This document shows positions 14,786 to 21,622 of a stretch of DNA of 21,622 nt, in pieces. This stretch comes from Methanobacteriota archaeon. GTDB lineage: Archaea > Methanobacteriota > Methanobacteria > Methanobacteriales > Methanobacteriaceae. The DNA is taken from positions 1 to 21,622 of the forward strand of contig JAEYSH010000103.1 of assembly GCA_023434825.1 (NCBI GenBank), in the 5' to 3' direction. Each line of letters opens with the position of its first letter. The stretch's first letter is position 1. A program made the position numbers and the translations under genes. A model generated the notes under the pieces. It made no database searches and was not told the DNA's origin. It worked only from the letters and a program-made list of their open reading frames with translations.

Positions 14786-16492
14786 TTAATTATTTTGAAT
14801 CAAATATCCAGCTTTACACTGCTTGAGGAATTCATCACTTACTGTTTGAGGATTACCATCATCAGTAATCTTCCCATCATCCATTAGTAAAACCCTGGTT
14901 GTAACTTCCTTAACAAAGTCCATATGATGGCTTACCATTAAAATAGTAGTTCCAAATTCTTTATTAATACGTTTAAGAGAATTAGAAACCATTCTTAATG
15001 TAATTGGATCGAGATCACCAAAAGGCTCATCAAGTATTAGAATTTCAGGCTTTGATGTTAAAACTAAAGCAAGTGTAGCCCTAACTTTTTGTCCACCAGA
15101 TAATTCGAAAGATTTTCTATCCAGTATTTCCATTGGTAAATCAAGTGCCTTAAAAACAGGTTCTGCATATTTTTTAACTTCAGTATCGGGAAATTTAGGG
15201 AATAATTTATCCAGTATGGAAGATGTTAGACCAATTTTTTCAAGTTGAACCTTAGCTTCAGTTTCTGGTAGATCAGTGAGTTGATATAAAATATCCAGTA
15301 TTTTATCACTTATCCCCAACTCTTCAGCTTTTTTACGTGCATTTGCAAGAACATTTTCGTTTTTAACTCCTAATCTAGAAGCTAATTGGTCTTTTATTGT
15401 AGCATAATGAGTTAATGAAAATTCCTGATGCATGAACCCCATTTTCCTTCTTATTTGCATCCTTTCAAGACCAAGATCCTGCATATTAATCCAGTTACCA
15501 TTTAATTTGAAAAGAACGTCACCGGATTCTGGATAATCAAGACCTGCGATCATACGAAGTAAAACAGTTTTTCCAGCGCCACTTGGCCCTATTAAAGATA
15601 CAATTTCTCCTTTTTTGACTTCAAAACTAATATTTTCAATATCAAGCGTATTTCCACCTTTAATTAGGAAAAATCTTTTAGAAACGTCTTCAACTTTTAT
15701 TAGGGATTCACCAATATTTTCTGGTGCTGCTAATGGTTCTTCAGGTTCCATATCTTTTTTAAATTCAGGAATAATTTTTTCTGGGGTTCCTTCATCAATA
15801 ATTTCACCATTTTCCATTAAAATTACTCTATCTGCAAGATATTTATGAACTTCAGGTAAGTGAGATACAAGAACTACAGTAACGCCGAATTCTTTATTAA
15901 TGTTTTTTATAGCATCTAAAATTTCCTGTTTAGTTTTTGGACATGACATTGTAGCAGGTTCATCTAATAACAGCACTTTAGGCCTTTTTGCCAATTGTCT
16001 TGCCATTATAAGTCTTTGTTTTTCACCGCCGCTAAGTACTGGCGCATAATGGTCTGCTTTATGATCAAGGCCTACAACTTTTAGTATTTCCCGTGCCTGC
16101 TCTCCAAATTCTTCTTGTGCTTCATCAAATGCCTGTAATGATTCATCGCCATATTTAGCACCAGATAATTTACGTATTACATTTTGAAGGCTTGTTTCTC
16201 CCCACAAACCAAAAGATCTTTGAAGATGAATGGCTGTTGCTTTTTTTAGTTTTGTAAAATAATAAGGAGTTGAATCTGAGTTTACTTCAATATCATCAAG
16301 AATTATTTCCCCTTCATCAAATTGTTCAACACCTCTAAGTATTCTAAGTAGAGTGCTTTTTCCAGAACCACTCATTCCTATTATTCCCAGAATTTCACCA
16401 TCGTTAACCTTAAGGTTAATATCCCTAAGAGCTTCAATCTTTTCTCCATTTTCAATCTGGAAAGTTTTTGATAAGTTTTTAACTTCTATCAT
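14786..16492 (-). CDS. atwA: Twin ABC ATPase, methyl-coenzyme M reductase component A2 type
   Basis: Component A2 supplies ATP-dependent activation of methyl-coenzyme M reductase in methanogens. The 568-residue protein has two ABC domains and no membrane segment. Domain 1: Walker A GMSGSGKST at 39-47, signature LSGGEKQRL, Walker B VLLLDEPATMSCPKTKQE. Domain 2: Walker A GPSGAGKTV (about 300-308), signature LSGGQKVRA, Walker B ILILDEPFGDLDP. The oddly worded first Walker B (DEPATMSCPKT) is, as I recall, characteristic of component A2 proteins and separates them from transporters. Methanogens carry several homologues, so the symbol is a family call. GGTGAT stands 6 bases before the ATG. A long AT-rich spacer separates it from the divergent DUF2795 gene. 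Confidence 0.82.
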   Translation of the reverse strand: MIEVKNLSKTFQIENGEKIEALRDINLKVNDGEILGIIGMSGSGKSTLLRILRGVEQFDEGEIILDDIEVNSDSTPYYFTKLKKATAIHLQRSFGLWGETSLQNVIRKLSGAKYGDESLQAFDEAQEEFGEQAREILKVVGLDHKADHYAPVLSGGEKQRLIMARQLAKRPKVLLLDEPATMSCPKTKQEILDAIKNINKEFGVTVVLVSHLPEVHKYLADRVILMENGEIIDEGTPEKIIPEFKKDMEPEEPLAAPENIGESLIKVEDVSKRFFLIKGGNTLDIENISFEVKKGEIVSLIGPSGAGKTVLLRMIAGLDYPESGDVLFKLNGNWINMQDLGLERMQIRRKMGFMHQEFSLTHYATIKDQLASRLGVKNENVLANARKKAEELGISDKILDILYQLTDLPETEAKVQLEKIGLTSSILDKLFPKFPDTEVKKYAEPVFKALDLPMEILDRKSFELSGGQKVRATLALVLTSKPEILILDEPFGDLDPITLRMVSNSLKRINKEFGTTILMVSHHMDFVKEVTTRVLLMDDGKITDDGNPQTVSDEFLKQCKAGYLIQNN

Positions 16493-16912
16493 CTAATATC
16501 ACCGTATAAAAATATAAATACTATCTAAAAATAATTCAAAGCCCACAAGCAAATATTTGTATTATTTTGTCTAATAGGTCTTTAAATTATACCTAAACTC
16601 AGCTTATTTAAACTATCAAAATATGACCTTAAATAAATGTAATATTAGTAAGGTTTTAGTATTATAATAGCTTTTCCATATGATTTTTTATTTTAAATAA
16701 GATAGTAAGTAATACTTTTATTCAAAAAAATAGTAAATTATTTAAGTTCCATGGTTCAAAAAAGAGTATATAAAAAATCTGTTAAAGGCCAAAATCAAGA
16801 AAGTAACCTCTAATTTAGATTATTATGTGTTTTAAATTTTATTTTTACTTTTATTATTTACATAAATGATTCTGTTATCTAATTATCAGGTAACATAGAT
16901 GGAGGTGAAATT
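16493..16912. other. 420-bp AT-rich divergent spacer
   Basis: No reading frame with a ribosome binding site, tRNA or repeat array is visible here on either strand. It must hold the promoters of both the component A2-like gene and the DUF2795 gene. Besides the TATA box at 16767-16777, the notable words are TCTAATTTAGA (short inverted arms, about 16811-16821) and a GATTCTGTTATC stretch near 16868. Length and composition leave room for a small RNA, but nothing shows one. Confidence 0.6.
16767..16777 (+). promoter_or_regulatory. TATA box upstream of the DUF2795 gene
   Basis: TATATAAAAAA preceded by an A/G-rich CAAAAAAGAG (BRE-like) is the best archaeal promoter word in the spacer. The start would be near 16797, leaving a leader of about 115 nt, unusually long for a methanogen. 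A weaker TTACATAAAT near 16858 would give a short leader instead. Confidence 0.5.
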
Positions 16913-17107
16913 ATGGTAAGGGTTAGCCCTGCACAGGTTGAAAAATTTATTAAAGGAATCAAATTCCCTGCAAGCAAGCAGCAATTAATAGAACAGGCTG
17001 AAGGTAATAATGCTAACGATGATGTCTTAAATATTCTAGAAAATGTACCAGATAAACAATTTAATTCTCCAGTAGATATTAGCAAAGCTATTGGAAAAAT
17101 GAAATAA
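16913..17107 (+). CDS. DUF2795 family small protein
   Basis: A 64-residue soluble protein that I place in the DUF2795 family by its pattern VSPAQVEKFIKGIKFPASKQQLIEQAEGN followed by VLNILENVPDKQFNSPVDISKAIGK. The fold is probably a small helical bundle. No enzyme activity is known to me; the family is widespread in bacteria and archaea, often in several copies. GGAGGTGA stands 4 bases before the ATG, one of the best sites in the window. It stands alone between a long promoter region and a hairpin, so it is a single-gene transcript. Its function stays open. Confidence 0.85.
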   Translation: MVRVSPAQVEKFIKGIKFPASKQQLIEQAEGNNANDDVLNILENVPDKQFNSPVDISKAIGKMK

Positions 17108-17115
17108 TTCTAAGT

Positions 17116-17154
17116 TTATTTGAGGTATCCAAAAACTGGATGCCTCCTAAATAA
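17116..17154 (+). terminator. Hairpin after the DUF2795 gene
   Basis: GAGGTATCC (17122-17130) pairs with GGATGCCTC (17138-17146) with one wobble around a 7-base loop, and TTATTT/AAATAA flank it as an outer stem. It is the most GC-rich hairpin outside genes in the window and begins 8 bases after the stop codon. It is followed by A rather than T, so it may protect the 3' end rather than terminate by itself. Confidence 0.5.
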
Positions 17155-17382
17155 AAAAATCATTTTATAACAAACATTGCATTTTTATAGCGAAATTTAT
17201 TTTCCATAAATGATTTCAATTAGTAGGACATGAAAATTTATTATTTCTAAAAAATAAACAATTAAATAAGAATAATGTAATTATTTCCAAAATAACGCTA
17301 CTTCTATAAAATAAAACAAATATAAATAAAATATTGAGTTTAATAGTATATTAAAGTACAAAATAATTTACAGGTGATATGT

Positions 17383-17904
17383 TTGAGAGGATTACTTGTA
17401 GGAAGAATGCAGCCAGTTCATGAAGGACATCTCCAGGTAATTAAAAGCATTCTTGAAGAAGTAGAAGAAGTTATAATTGGAATTGGAAGTGCTCAACTAA
17501 GCCACACTTTAAAAGACCCATTTACTGCTGGTGAAAGGGTAATGATGCTCACAAAGGCTTTAAGTGAAAATGGTATTGATGCTTCAAAATATTATATTAT
17601 ACCCATTCAGGATGTTGCCTGCAATTCCATATGGGTAGCGCATACTAAAATGCTTACACCTCCCTTTGAATATGTTTATTCTGGTAATCCTTTAGTACAG
17701 CGCCTTTTTATTGAAGCGGGCTATAAAGTAACACAACCTCCACTATTTAACAGAGGAATTTATTCAGGAACAGAAGTTAGAAGAAGAATGCTTGTAAATG
17801 ATGATTGGCGATCACTTGTTCCAAAATCAGTAGCAGATGTTATTACAGAAATAGATGGAGTATCAAGGATTAAACACTTATCAAAAAAGGAAGGTCCACT
17901 TTAG
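17383..17904 (+). CDS. nadM: Nicotinamide-nucleotide adenylyltransferase, archaeal type
   Basis: Joins NMN and ATP to make NAD+, the last step of NAD synthesis. The 173-residue protein has the nucleotidyltransferase signature GRMQPVHEGH (HxGH at residues 13-16) and the C-terminal YSGTEVRRRM, with DPFTAGERVMML and SGNPLVQRLF between them, all matching archaeal NadM. The frame is open to GTG 17374, but that codon sits in the AGGTGA ribosome binding site (17372-17377). The start is therefore TTG 17383, giving MRGLLVGRMQP. The moaE ATG follows its stop after 10 bases, and the moaE ribosome binding site touches the stop codon. The match to the Methanothermobacter enzyme, as I remember it, is close. 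Confidence 0.96.
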   Translation: MRGLLVGRMQPVHEGHLQVIKSILEEVEEVIIGIGSAQLSHTLKDPFTAGERVMMLTKALSENGIDASKYYIIPIQDVACNSIWVAHTKMLTPPFEYVYSGNPLVQRLFIEAGYKVTQPPLFNRGIYSGTEVRRRMLVNDDWRSLVPKSVADVITEIDGVSRIKHLSKKEGPL

Positions 17905-17914
17905 GGGTGATATA

Positions 17915-18355
17915 ATGCAAAATGTTAAGATCATTAAAAAAGATGAAGAATTTGTAACAATTTCTGACCTTATAACAGCAGTTAAAAAAAATCCCCATAT
18001 TGATAGATGCGGAGCAATATTCACGTTTGAAGGAATAGTTAGAGGAGAAGAAGGAGATATTAAAGTCAAACAATTAAATCTAACCACTCCAGATATCGAT
18101 AAAACAGAAGAAGAGCTAAAAGAAATCGTGAAAGAAGTAACTGAAAAATATGGCGTGACAGAAATTGCGGCAGTTCATTATATCGGTGAATTTTATACAG
18201 GAGACTCTCTTTTACTTGTTGTTGTAGCTGGTGGTCATAGGGGAGAAACAAGAGATGCGTTAAAAGAAACAATTGAACGTATCAAATTCAATCTTGACTT
18301 TAAAAAAGAAGAATTTACCCAAAAGGGAACAAATATTATAATGTCGGGCGGATAA
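17915..18355 (+). CDS. moaE: Molybdopterin synthase catalytic subunit MoaE
   Basis: With the sulfur carrier MoaD it turns precursor Z (cPMP) into molybdopterin, the dithiolene ligand for Mo or W. Methanogens need this for formylmethanofuran dehydrogenase and formate dehydrogenase. The 146-residue protein carries the family features FTFEGIVRGEEG (about 36-47), the HYIGEFYTGDSLLLVVVAGG strand pair, HRGETRDAL (108-116, His-Arg conserved), and Lys130-Lys131 in DFKKEEF, matching the active-site lysine region. The longest frame begins 20 codons earlier inside nadM; GGGGTGA at 17904-17910 points to ATG 17915. No moaD is present in the window. Confidence 0.93.
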   Translation: MQNVKIIKKDEEFVTISDLITAVKKNPHIDRCGAIFTFEGIVRGEEGDIKVKQLNLTTPDIDKTEEELKEIVKEVTEKYGVTEIAAVHYIGEFYTGDSLLLVVVAGGHRGETRDALKETIERIKFNLDFKKEEFTQKGTNIIMSGG

Positions 18356-18395
18356 TAATATAATATAAGTATTATTGCTAAGTAGAGGGATATTT

Positions 18396-19580
18396 TTGAA
18401 ACTGATACGGGATAGCGTACATGGAAATTTGTATCTGGATGAATTTGAATTAAAAGTGGTAGATACACCTCAAATGCAGCGTTTAAGGCGTGTTAAACAG
18501 CTTGGATTCACTTATCTTGTTTATCCTGGTGCAAATCATTCCCGTTTTGAGCATTCAATTGGAACCCTTCATATCGCGTCCCAGATGGCAGATAATGTAG
18601 AATTAAATAAAGAAGAAAAAGAAATGGTTCGTTTGGCAGCATTGCTGCATGATGTTGGTCATGGGCCTTTTTCGCATGTATCTGAAGGCGTTTTGGATTC
18701 ATCCCATGAATATCTAACTTCCAGAGTAATTAAAGAAAGCAGAATTTTTGATATTTTATCTGAAAAATATGATCCCACTGATATAATAGACATGATTAAT
18801 GGTAGAGGGACACTAGGTCAAATAATTAGTGGGGAACTGGATGCTGACAGAATGGACTTTCTTTTAAGAGATTCACATTATACTGGCGTAGCTTATGGAA
18901 TGATTGATACAGGTAGACTTATCCATTCACTTAAACTTGAGGATAATCTGATAATTGAAGCTAAAGGGCTTCAAGCAGCAGAATCAGCATTAATAGCCAG
19001 ATATTTAATGTATCCAAGTGTATATCAACACCATACCACCCGTATAATTAATTCCATGTTTAGAAGATGCATGAAGTGGCTCTTTGAAGAAGATATAGTT
19101 GATCCTAAAATGATTTACCAATTTGATGACTCTGATATTATTTCAATTGCAAGGGCTCAAAAAGGTAGAATTAAAGATATTATCACCCGTTTAGATAACA
19201 GGGATTTATTTAAAAGAGTTTTTTCAATTAAATTAAGTGATCTTGAAGAACCAAAGGATGTTTTTAAGATAACTGAAGAAAAAATTAAAAAAATTGAGCT
19301 TGAAATTGCTGAAGACCTTGGAAGTCCATCAGACTACACAATTATTGATATTCCAGAATATCCCTTTTTTAATGAAATGCGTACATTAATATCTGTTGGA
19401 AACGAATGTGTGAAATTAAATGAAATATCAAGCCTTGTAAGTGCTCTTAAAAATGTTAGGTTTAATTATGCTGATATCTGCATCTATGTCCCTGAAGAAT
19501 ATGCAGATAAAGCTTCGAAATTCCCATTTGAAAATTATCTTGAGCTAACAATGCAAAAAAATATTAAAGAATGGTTTTAA
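18396..19580 (+). CDS. HD-domain phosphohydrolase (dNTPase/SAMHD1-like)
   Basis: A 394-residue metal-dependent phosphohydrolase. It opens with KLIRDSVHGNLYLDEFELKVVDTPQMQRLRR and carries the HD metal ligands: His53 in SRFEHSIG, His85-Asp86 in LLHDVGHGPFSH, and a downstream Asp in GELDADRMDFLLRD. These are features of the SAMHD1/dGTPase branch, so a nucleotide triphosphate is a plausible substrate, though none is proven for archaeal members. AGAGGGA at 18384-18390 stands 5 bases before TTG 18396, so I start there; the frame extends to another TTG (18375) with no such site. It follows moaE by 40 bp, and ubiX comes 103 bp after it. Confidence 0.9.
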   Translation: MKLIRDSVHGNLYLDEFELKVVDTPQMQRLRRVKQLGFTYLVYPGANHSRFEHSIGTLHIASQMADNVELNKEEKEMVRLAALLHDVGHGPFSHVSEGVLDSSHEYLTSRVIKESRIFDILSEKYDPTDIIDMINGRGTLGQIISGELDADRMDFLLRDSHYTGVAYGMIDTGRLIHSLKLEDNLIIEAKGLQAAESALIARYLMYPSVYQHHTTRIINSMFRRCMKWLFEEDIVDPKMIYQFDDSDIISIARAQKGRIKDIITRLDNRDLFKRVFSIKLSDLEEPKDVFKITEEKIKKIELEIAEDLGSPSDYTIIDIPEYPFFNEMRTLISVGNECVKLNEISSLVSALKNVRFNYADICIYVPEEYADKASKFPFENYLELTMQKNIKEWF

Positions 19581-19683
19581 ACCTGATTAACTATAATAAC
19601 ACTTTTTAGACTGAATTACAAGATAAATAGTTTATTAAAATCATTAGAGTTAATAACAAATAAAAAATAATTATGTGATTAAT

Positions 19684-20244
19684 ATGATAGTTGTTGCAAT
19701 TACCGGTGCAAGTGGAGTTATTTATGGAGTTAAACTCCTGGAAGAATTAAAAAAATTAAATGAAGATACAGCTCTTCTTATAACAGATCCAGCTAAAATA
19801 ATTCTTAAATATGAATTAAACATGGATGAAGAAGAAATAGATAAATTAGCGAGCTTTATTTATGATCCAAAAGATTTAACTGCTTCAATTAACAGTGGAT
19901 CATTCAGATTTGACTCTATGGTTATTGTACCGTGTACTATGAAGACCATTTCAGCAATAGCAACAGGTTATGCAAGTAACTCGATTACCAGAGCTGCTGA
20001 TGTAACATTAAAGGAAAGAAGGAAGTTAGTGGTTGTACCTCGTGAAACACCGCTTAGATCAGTACATCTTGAAAATATGCTGAAAATAAGCAAAGAAGGA
20101 GGAATAATTCTCCCTGCAATGCCGGGATTTTATCATAACCCTGAAAATATTGATGATTTATGCAACTTTGTTGTTGGAAAAATATTAGATGTACTTGAAA
20201 TAGATAACAATCTCTTTAAACGCTGGCATAATGATAAACCCTGA
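19684..20244 (+). CDS. ubiX: Flavin prenyltransferase UbiX
   Basis: Attaches a dimethylallyl group to FMN to make prenylated FMN, the cofactor of UbiD-type decarboxylases. In archaea one use is the decarboxylase of the modified mevalonate pathway that makes isoprenoid precursors. The 186-residue protein has the flavoprotein start VVAITGASGVIYGVKLLEEL, the conserved VPCTMKTISAIATGYASNSI, REPL-like RETPLRSVHLENM, and PAMPGFYHNP. The frame extends to GTG 19675, but that lies in the probable ribosome binding site, so ATG 19684 is preferred. It is followed by cbiT after 23 bp. The isoprenoid connection is inferred; no UbiD gene is in the window. Confidence 0.95.
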   Translation: MIVVAITGASGVIYGVKLLEELKKLNEDTALLITDPAKIILKYELNMDEEEIDKLASFIYDPKDLTASINSGSFRFDSMVIVPCTMKTISAIATGYASNSITRAADVTLKERRKLVVVPRETPLRSVHLENMLKISKEGGIILPAMPGFYHNPENIDDLCNFVVGKILDVLEIDNNLFKRWHNDKP

Positions 20245-20267
20245 TTTTAATAAACTACATTAAATAA

Positions 20268-20843
20268 ATGATTAAAATGATTCCTGATAACGAATTTATA
20301 ACAATTAAAGGCATTCCAGGCCCTACAAAAGAAGAAATAAGGTGCCTTGTAATGTGTAAATCCAGTGTTTCATCTGAAGATACAGTAGTTGACATTGGAT
20401 GTGGTACTGGAGGACTAACTGTAGAATTTGCAAAAAGATCCAAGAAGGTTTATGCAGTTGATAAAAATAAAATGGCATTGACATTAACCCTTAAAAATCT
20501 TGAAAAACAAGGATTAGAAAATAAAGTTGAACTTATCGCAGATGATGGTTTTGAAGCCCTAAAAAATATTGATAATATAGATATTTTAATGATTGGAGGA
20601 AGTGGAGGCAATTTATCTTCAATCCTAAAAGAAGGATTTAAAAAGCTAAATAATGGAGGTAGAATTTTAGTATCTTCCATATTACTTGAAACTCCTGTTG
20701 AAGCAATTAAAACTTTAAATGAACTTAAAATGGATCCCGAAGTGATAAATGTTTCTGTATCAAAGGGTAGAATGATTAATAGAGGAACCATGATGCTTTC
20801 AAATAATCCTATAACTATTATAACTGCAAAAAAAGAAATGTGA
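20268..20843 (+). CDS. cbiT: Cobalt-precorrin C15-methyltransferase/decarboxylase CbiT
   Basis: SAM-dependent enzyme of the anaerobic corrinoid pathway, which methylates the macrocycle at C15 and decarboxylates at C12. Methanogens need corrinoid for methyl transfer. The 191-residue protein shows IPGPTKEEIRCLVMCK (about 16-31), SAM motif I VDIGCGTGGLTVEF (41-54), MIGGSGGNLSSIL, LVSSILLETPVEA, and MINRGTMMLSNNPI, all typical of CbiT. The family usually starts at MIPD, here at ATG 20277; ATG 20268 is the longer option and neither has a good ribosome binding site. Its stop lies 4 bases before the membrane-protein start. Confidence 0.95.
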   Translation: MIKMIPDNEFITIKGIPGPTKEEIRCLVMCKSSVSSEDTVVDIGCGTGGLTVEFAKRSKKVYAVDKNKMALTLTLKNLEKQGLENKVELIADDGFEALKNIDNIDILMIGGSGGNLSSILKEGFKKLNNGGRILVSSILLETPVEAIKTLNELKMDPEVINVSVSKGRMINRGTMMLSNNPITIITAKKEM

Positions 20844-20847
20844 TAAA

Positions 20848-21622
20848 ATGAATTTAGTTAATAATAAAATTAGCTGGCGATTTAGACTTGGAATAATCCT
20901 TATTCTATTATCTGCTATATTATACTCTTTAAATTACGCTATTTTCCAAAATGCCCATGATCTTGGTTTTTATATCCTTATTGACATGGCATATATACCC
21001 CTTGAAGTTTTATTTGTTATATTAATTGTAGAATGGGCAATAAGCGAAAGGGAAAAACAAACGTTACTTCAAAAGCTGAACATGGTAATAGGATCCTTTT
21101 TCAGTGAAGTAGGAACCGATTTACTCCGGGGAATTTCTAATTTTGATCCTGATACAGAAAGAATTAGAAAAAAACTAATAATTAATGATGACTGGAAGGA
21201 AGAGGATTTTTCTAATGCGGTTAAAATAATTAATGATTTTGATTACACTCTCGACATTGGAAAAGATAATCCTGATTCTTTAATTTATCTTGAAGAACTA
21301 AAATCCTTCTTGATTCAAAAAAGAAATTTTATGTTACGTTTACTTGACAATCCAAACCTTCTAGAACATGACACATTTACAGATCTTTTATGGGCAGTTT
21401 TTCATGTATCAGAAGAACTTCAAAATAGAGATAACCTTTATAATCTTCCGAATGTAGATTATCAGCATCTTGCAGGTGATGTTGAAAGAGCTTATAGCCT
21501 TATAATCGGTGAATGGTTGCAGTATATGGAGCATTTAAAGAAAAATTATCCTTATCTCTTTTCACTTGCCATAAGGACCAATCCATTTGATCCTGATACA
21601 GAAAGAATTAGAAAAAAACTAA
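20848..21622 (+). CDS. Membrane protein of unknown function (3' end cut; contains exact internal repeat)
   Basis: The 258 visible residues begin MNLVNNKISWRFRLG and hold two hydrophobic helices (about 13-33 and 41-64), with the rest probably cytoplasmic and mostly helical. I recognise no named family. The stretch NYPYLFSLAIRTNPFD near residue 233 recalls the conserved C-terminus of a family of uncharacterised bacterial and archaeal proteins that end shortly after such a motif. Here the twelve residues after RTNP repeat exactly those at 99-110 (FDPDTERIRKKL), and the DNA match is 37 bp and ends at the last base of the window. It starts 4 bp after cbiT, so it belongs to that transcript. The C-terminus should not be trusted. 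Confidence 0.8.
   Translation, partial: MNLVNNKISWRFRLGIILILLSAILYSLNYAIFQNAHDLGFYILIDMAYIPLEVLFVILIVEWAISEREKQTLLQKLNMVIGSFFSEVGTDLLRGISNFDPDTERIRKKLIINDDWKEEDFSNAVKIINDFDYTLDIGKDNPDSLIYLEELKSFLIQKRNFMLRLLDNPNLLEHDTFTDLLWAVFHVSEELQNRDNLYNLPNVDYQHLAGDVERAYSLIIGEWLQYMEHLKKNYPYLFSLAIRTNPFDPDTERIRKKL
21142..21178 (+). repeat. Direct repeat copy 1 (37 bp) in the membrane-protein gene
   Basis: An exact 37-base match to the last 37 bases of the window, 444 bp apart (148 codons, same frame). It encodes FDPDTERIRKKL at residues 99-110. See copy 2. Confidence 0.9.
21586..21622 (+). repeat. Direct repeat copy 2 (37 bp), cut by the window end
   Basis: It starts after CGGACC-like flanking sequence unrelated to that of copy 1 and reaches the final base, so its true length is unknown. 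A perfect repeat of this length inside one AT-rich gene is not expected by chance and may be an assembly artefact. Confidence 0.9.

Noticed and set aside
16879..17085. Minus-strand frame opposite the DUF2795 gene
   Set aside because: It lies wholly antisense to a gene with a good ribosome binding site and a recognisable family pattern, and has no site of its own.
17155..17382. Possible small RNA or CRISPR-like repeats in the AT-rich spacer before nadM
   Set aside because: No repeated unit, conserved tRNA-like arm or GC-rich fold; only TATA-like words such as AAATATAAATA near 17318 are visible, as expected for a promoter.
17855..17914. Upstream extension of moaE into nadM
   Set aside because: The family starts near MQNVKI, and GGGGTGA precedes ATG 17915; the 20 extra codons only read nadM in another frame.
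17881..18468. Several minus-strand frames across moaE and the HD gene
   Set aside because: All are antisense to confidently assigned genes and lack ribosome binding sites.
20450..20791. 113-residue minus-strand frame opposite cbiT
   Set aside because: Antisense shadow of a well-supported CbiT sequence; its composition (Ser, Ile, Leu, Phe) is that of a complementary reading.

Overview
The window looks like part of the chromosome of a mesophilic, AT-rich methanogenic archaeon of the order Methanobacteriales, most likely Methanobacterium or a close relative. The evidence is the set of genes: glycerol-1-phosphate dehydrogenase (archaeal lipid stereochemistry), an archaeal/eukaryal-type prolyl-tRNA synthetase, CofC (coenzyme F420), an F420H2 oxidase, an archaeal NadM and a twin-ABC protein of the methyl-CoM reductase component A2 type. 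Ribosome binding sites are of the GGAGGTGA kind and candidate promoters look like archaeal TATA boxes. Both window ends cut a gene: rpiA on the left and a membrane protein on the right. I see no tRNA, rRNA, CRISPR, insertion sequence or phage gene.

Layout. (1) 1-2279, minus: egsA, a Cys-rich UPF0179 gene and rpiA. (2) 2527-6933, plus: proS, an exported protein of unknown function, cofC overlapping thiD by four bases, and a zinc-ribbon/SHOCT protein that ends 8 bp from a convergent gene. (3) 6942-8693, minus: a PaaK-type adenylate-forming ligase (F390-synthetase-like is an alternative) followed by a double ACT-domain protein. (4) 8847-12811, minus: an oxygen-defence block read as rubredoxin-3, rubredoxin-2, rubredoxin-1, fprA, ferritin, peroxiredoxin and superoxide dismutase. 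Two of the three rubredoxins are below 54 codons and easily missed. (5) 12957-16492, minus: component A2-like twin ATPase, flavin reductase, universal stress protein, a two-helix membrane protein and a pyrimidine-dimer glycosylase family protein. (6) 16913-21622, plus: a DUF2795 gene, then the series nadM, moaE, an HD-domain hydrolase, ubiX, cbiT and an incomplete membrane protein.

How the genes fit together. Block 4 forms a coherent aerotolerance module: SOD turns superoxide into peroxide, peroxiredoxin removes peroxide, FprA reduces O2 to water with F420H2, rubredoxins are possible electron carriers, and ferritin removes Fe2+ that would drive Fenton chemistry. The stress protein, DNA repair enzyme and flavin reductase of block 5 fit the same theme. 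The other blocks are rich in cofactor synthesis: F420 (CofC), thiamine (ThiD), NAD (NadM), molybdopterin or tungstopterin (MoaE), prenylated FMN (UbiX) and corrinoid (CbiT).

The oddest feature is at the right edge. An exact 37-bp, in-frame direct repeat inside the last gene ends precisely at the last base of the window. It may be a contig-end assembly error or a real duplication. Several starts were moved from the longest reading frame because a Shine-Dalgarno sequence points to a downstream codon; nadM and the HD gene then start with TTG, and the zinc-ribbon gene with GTG.
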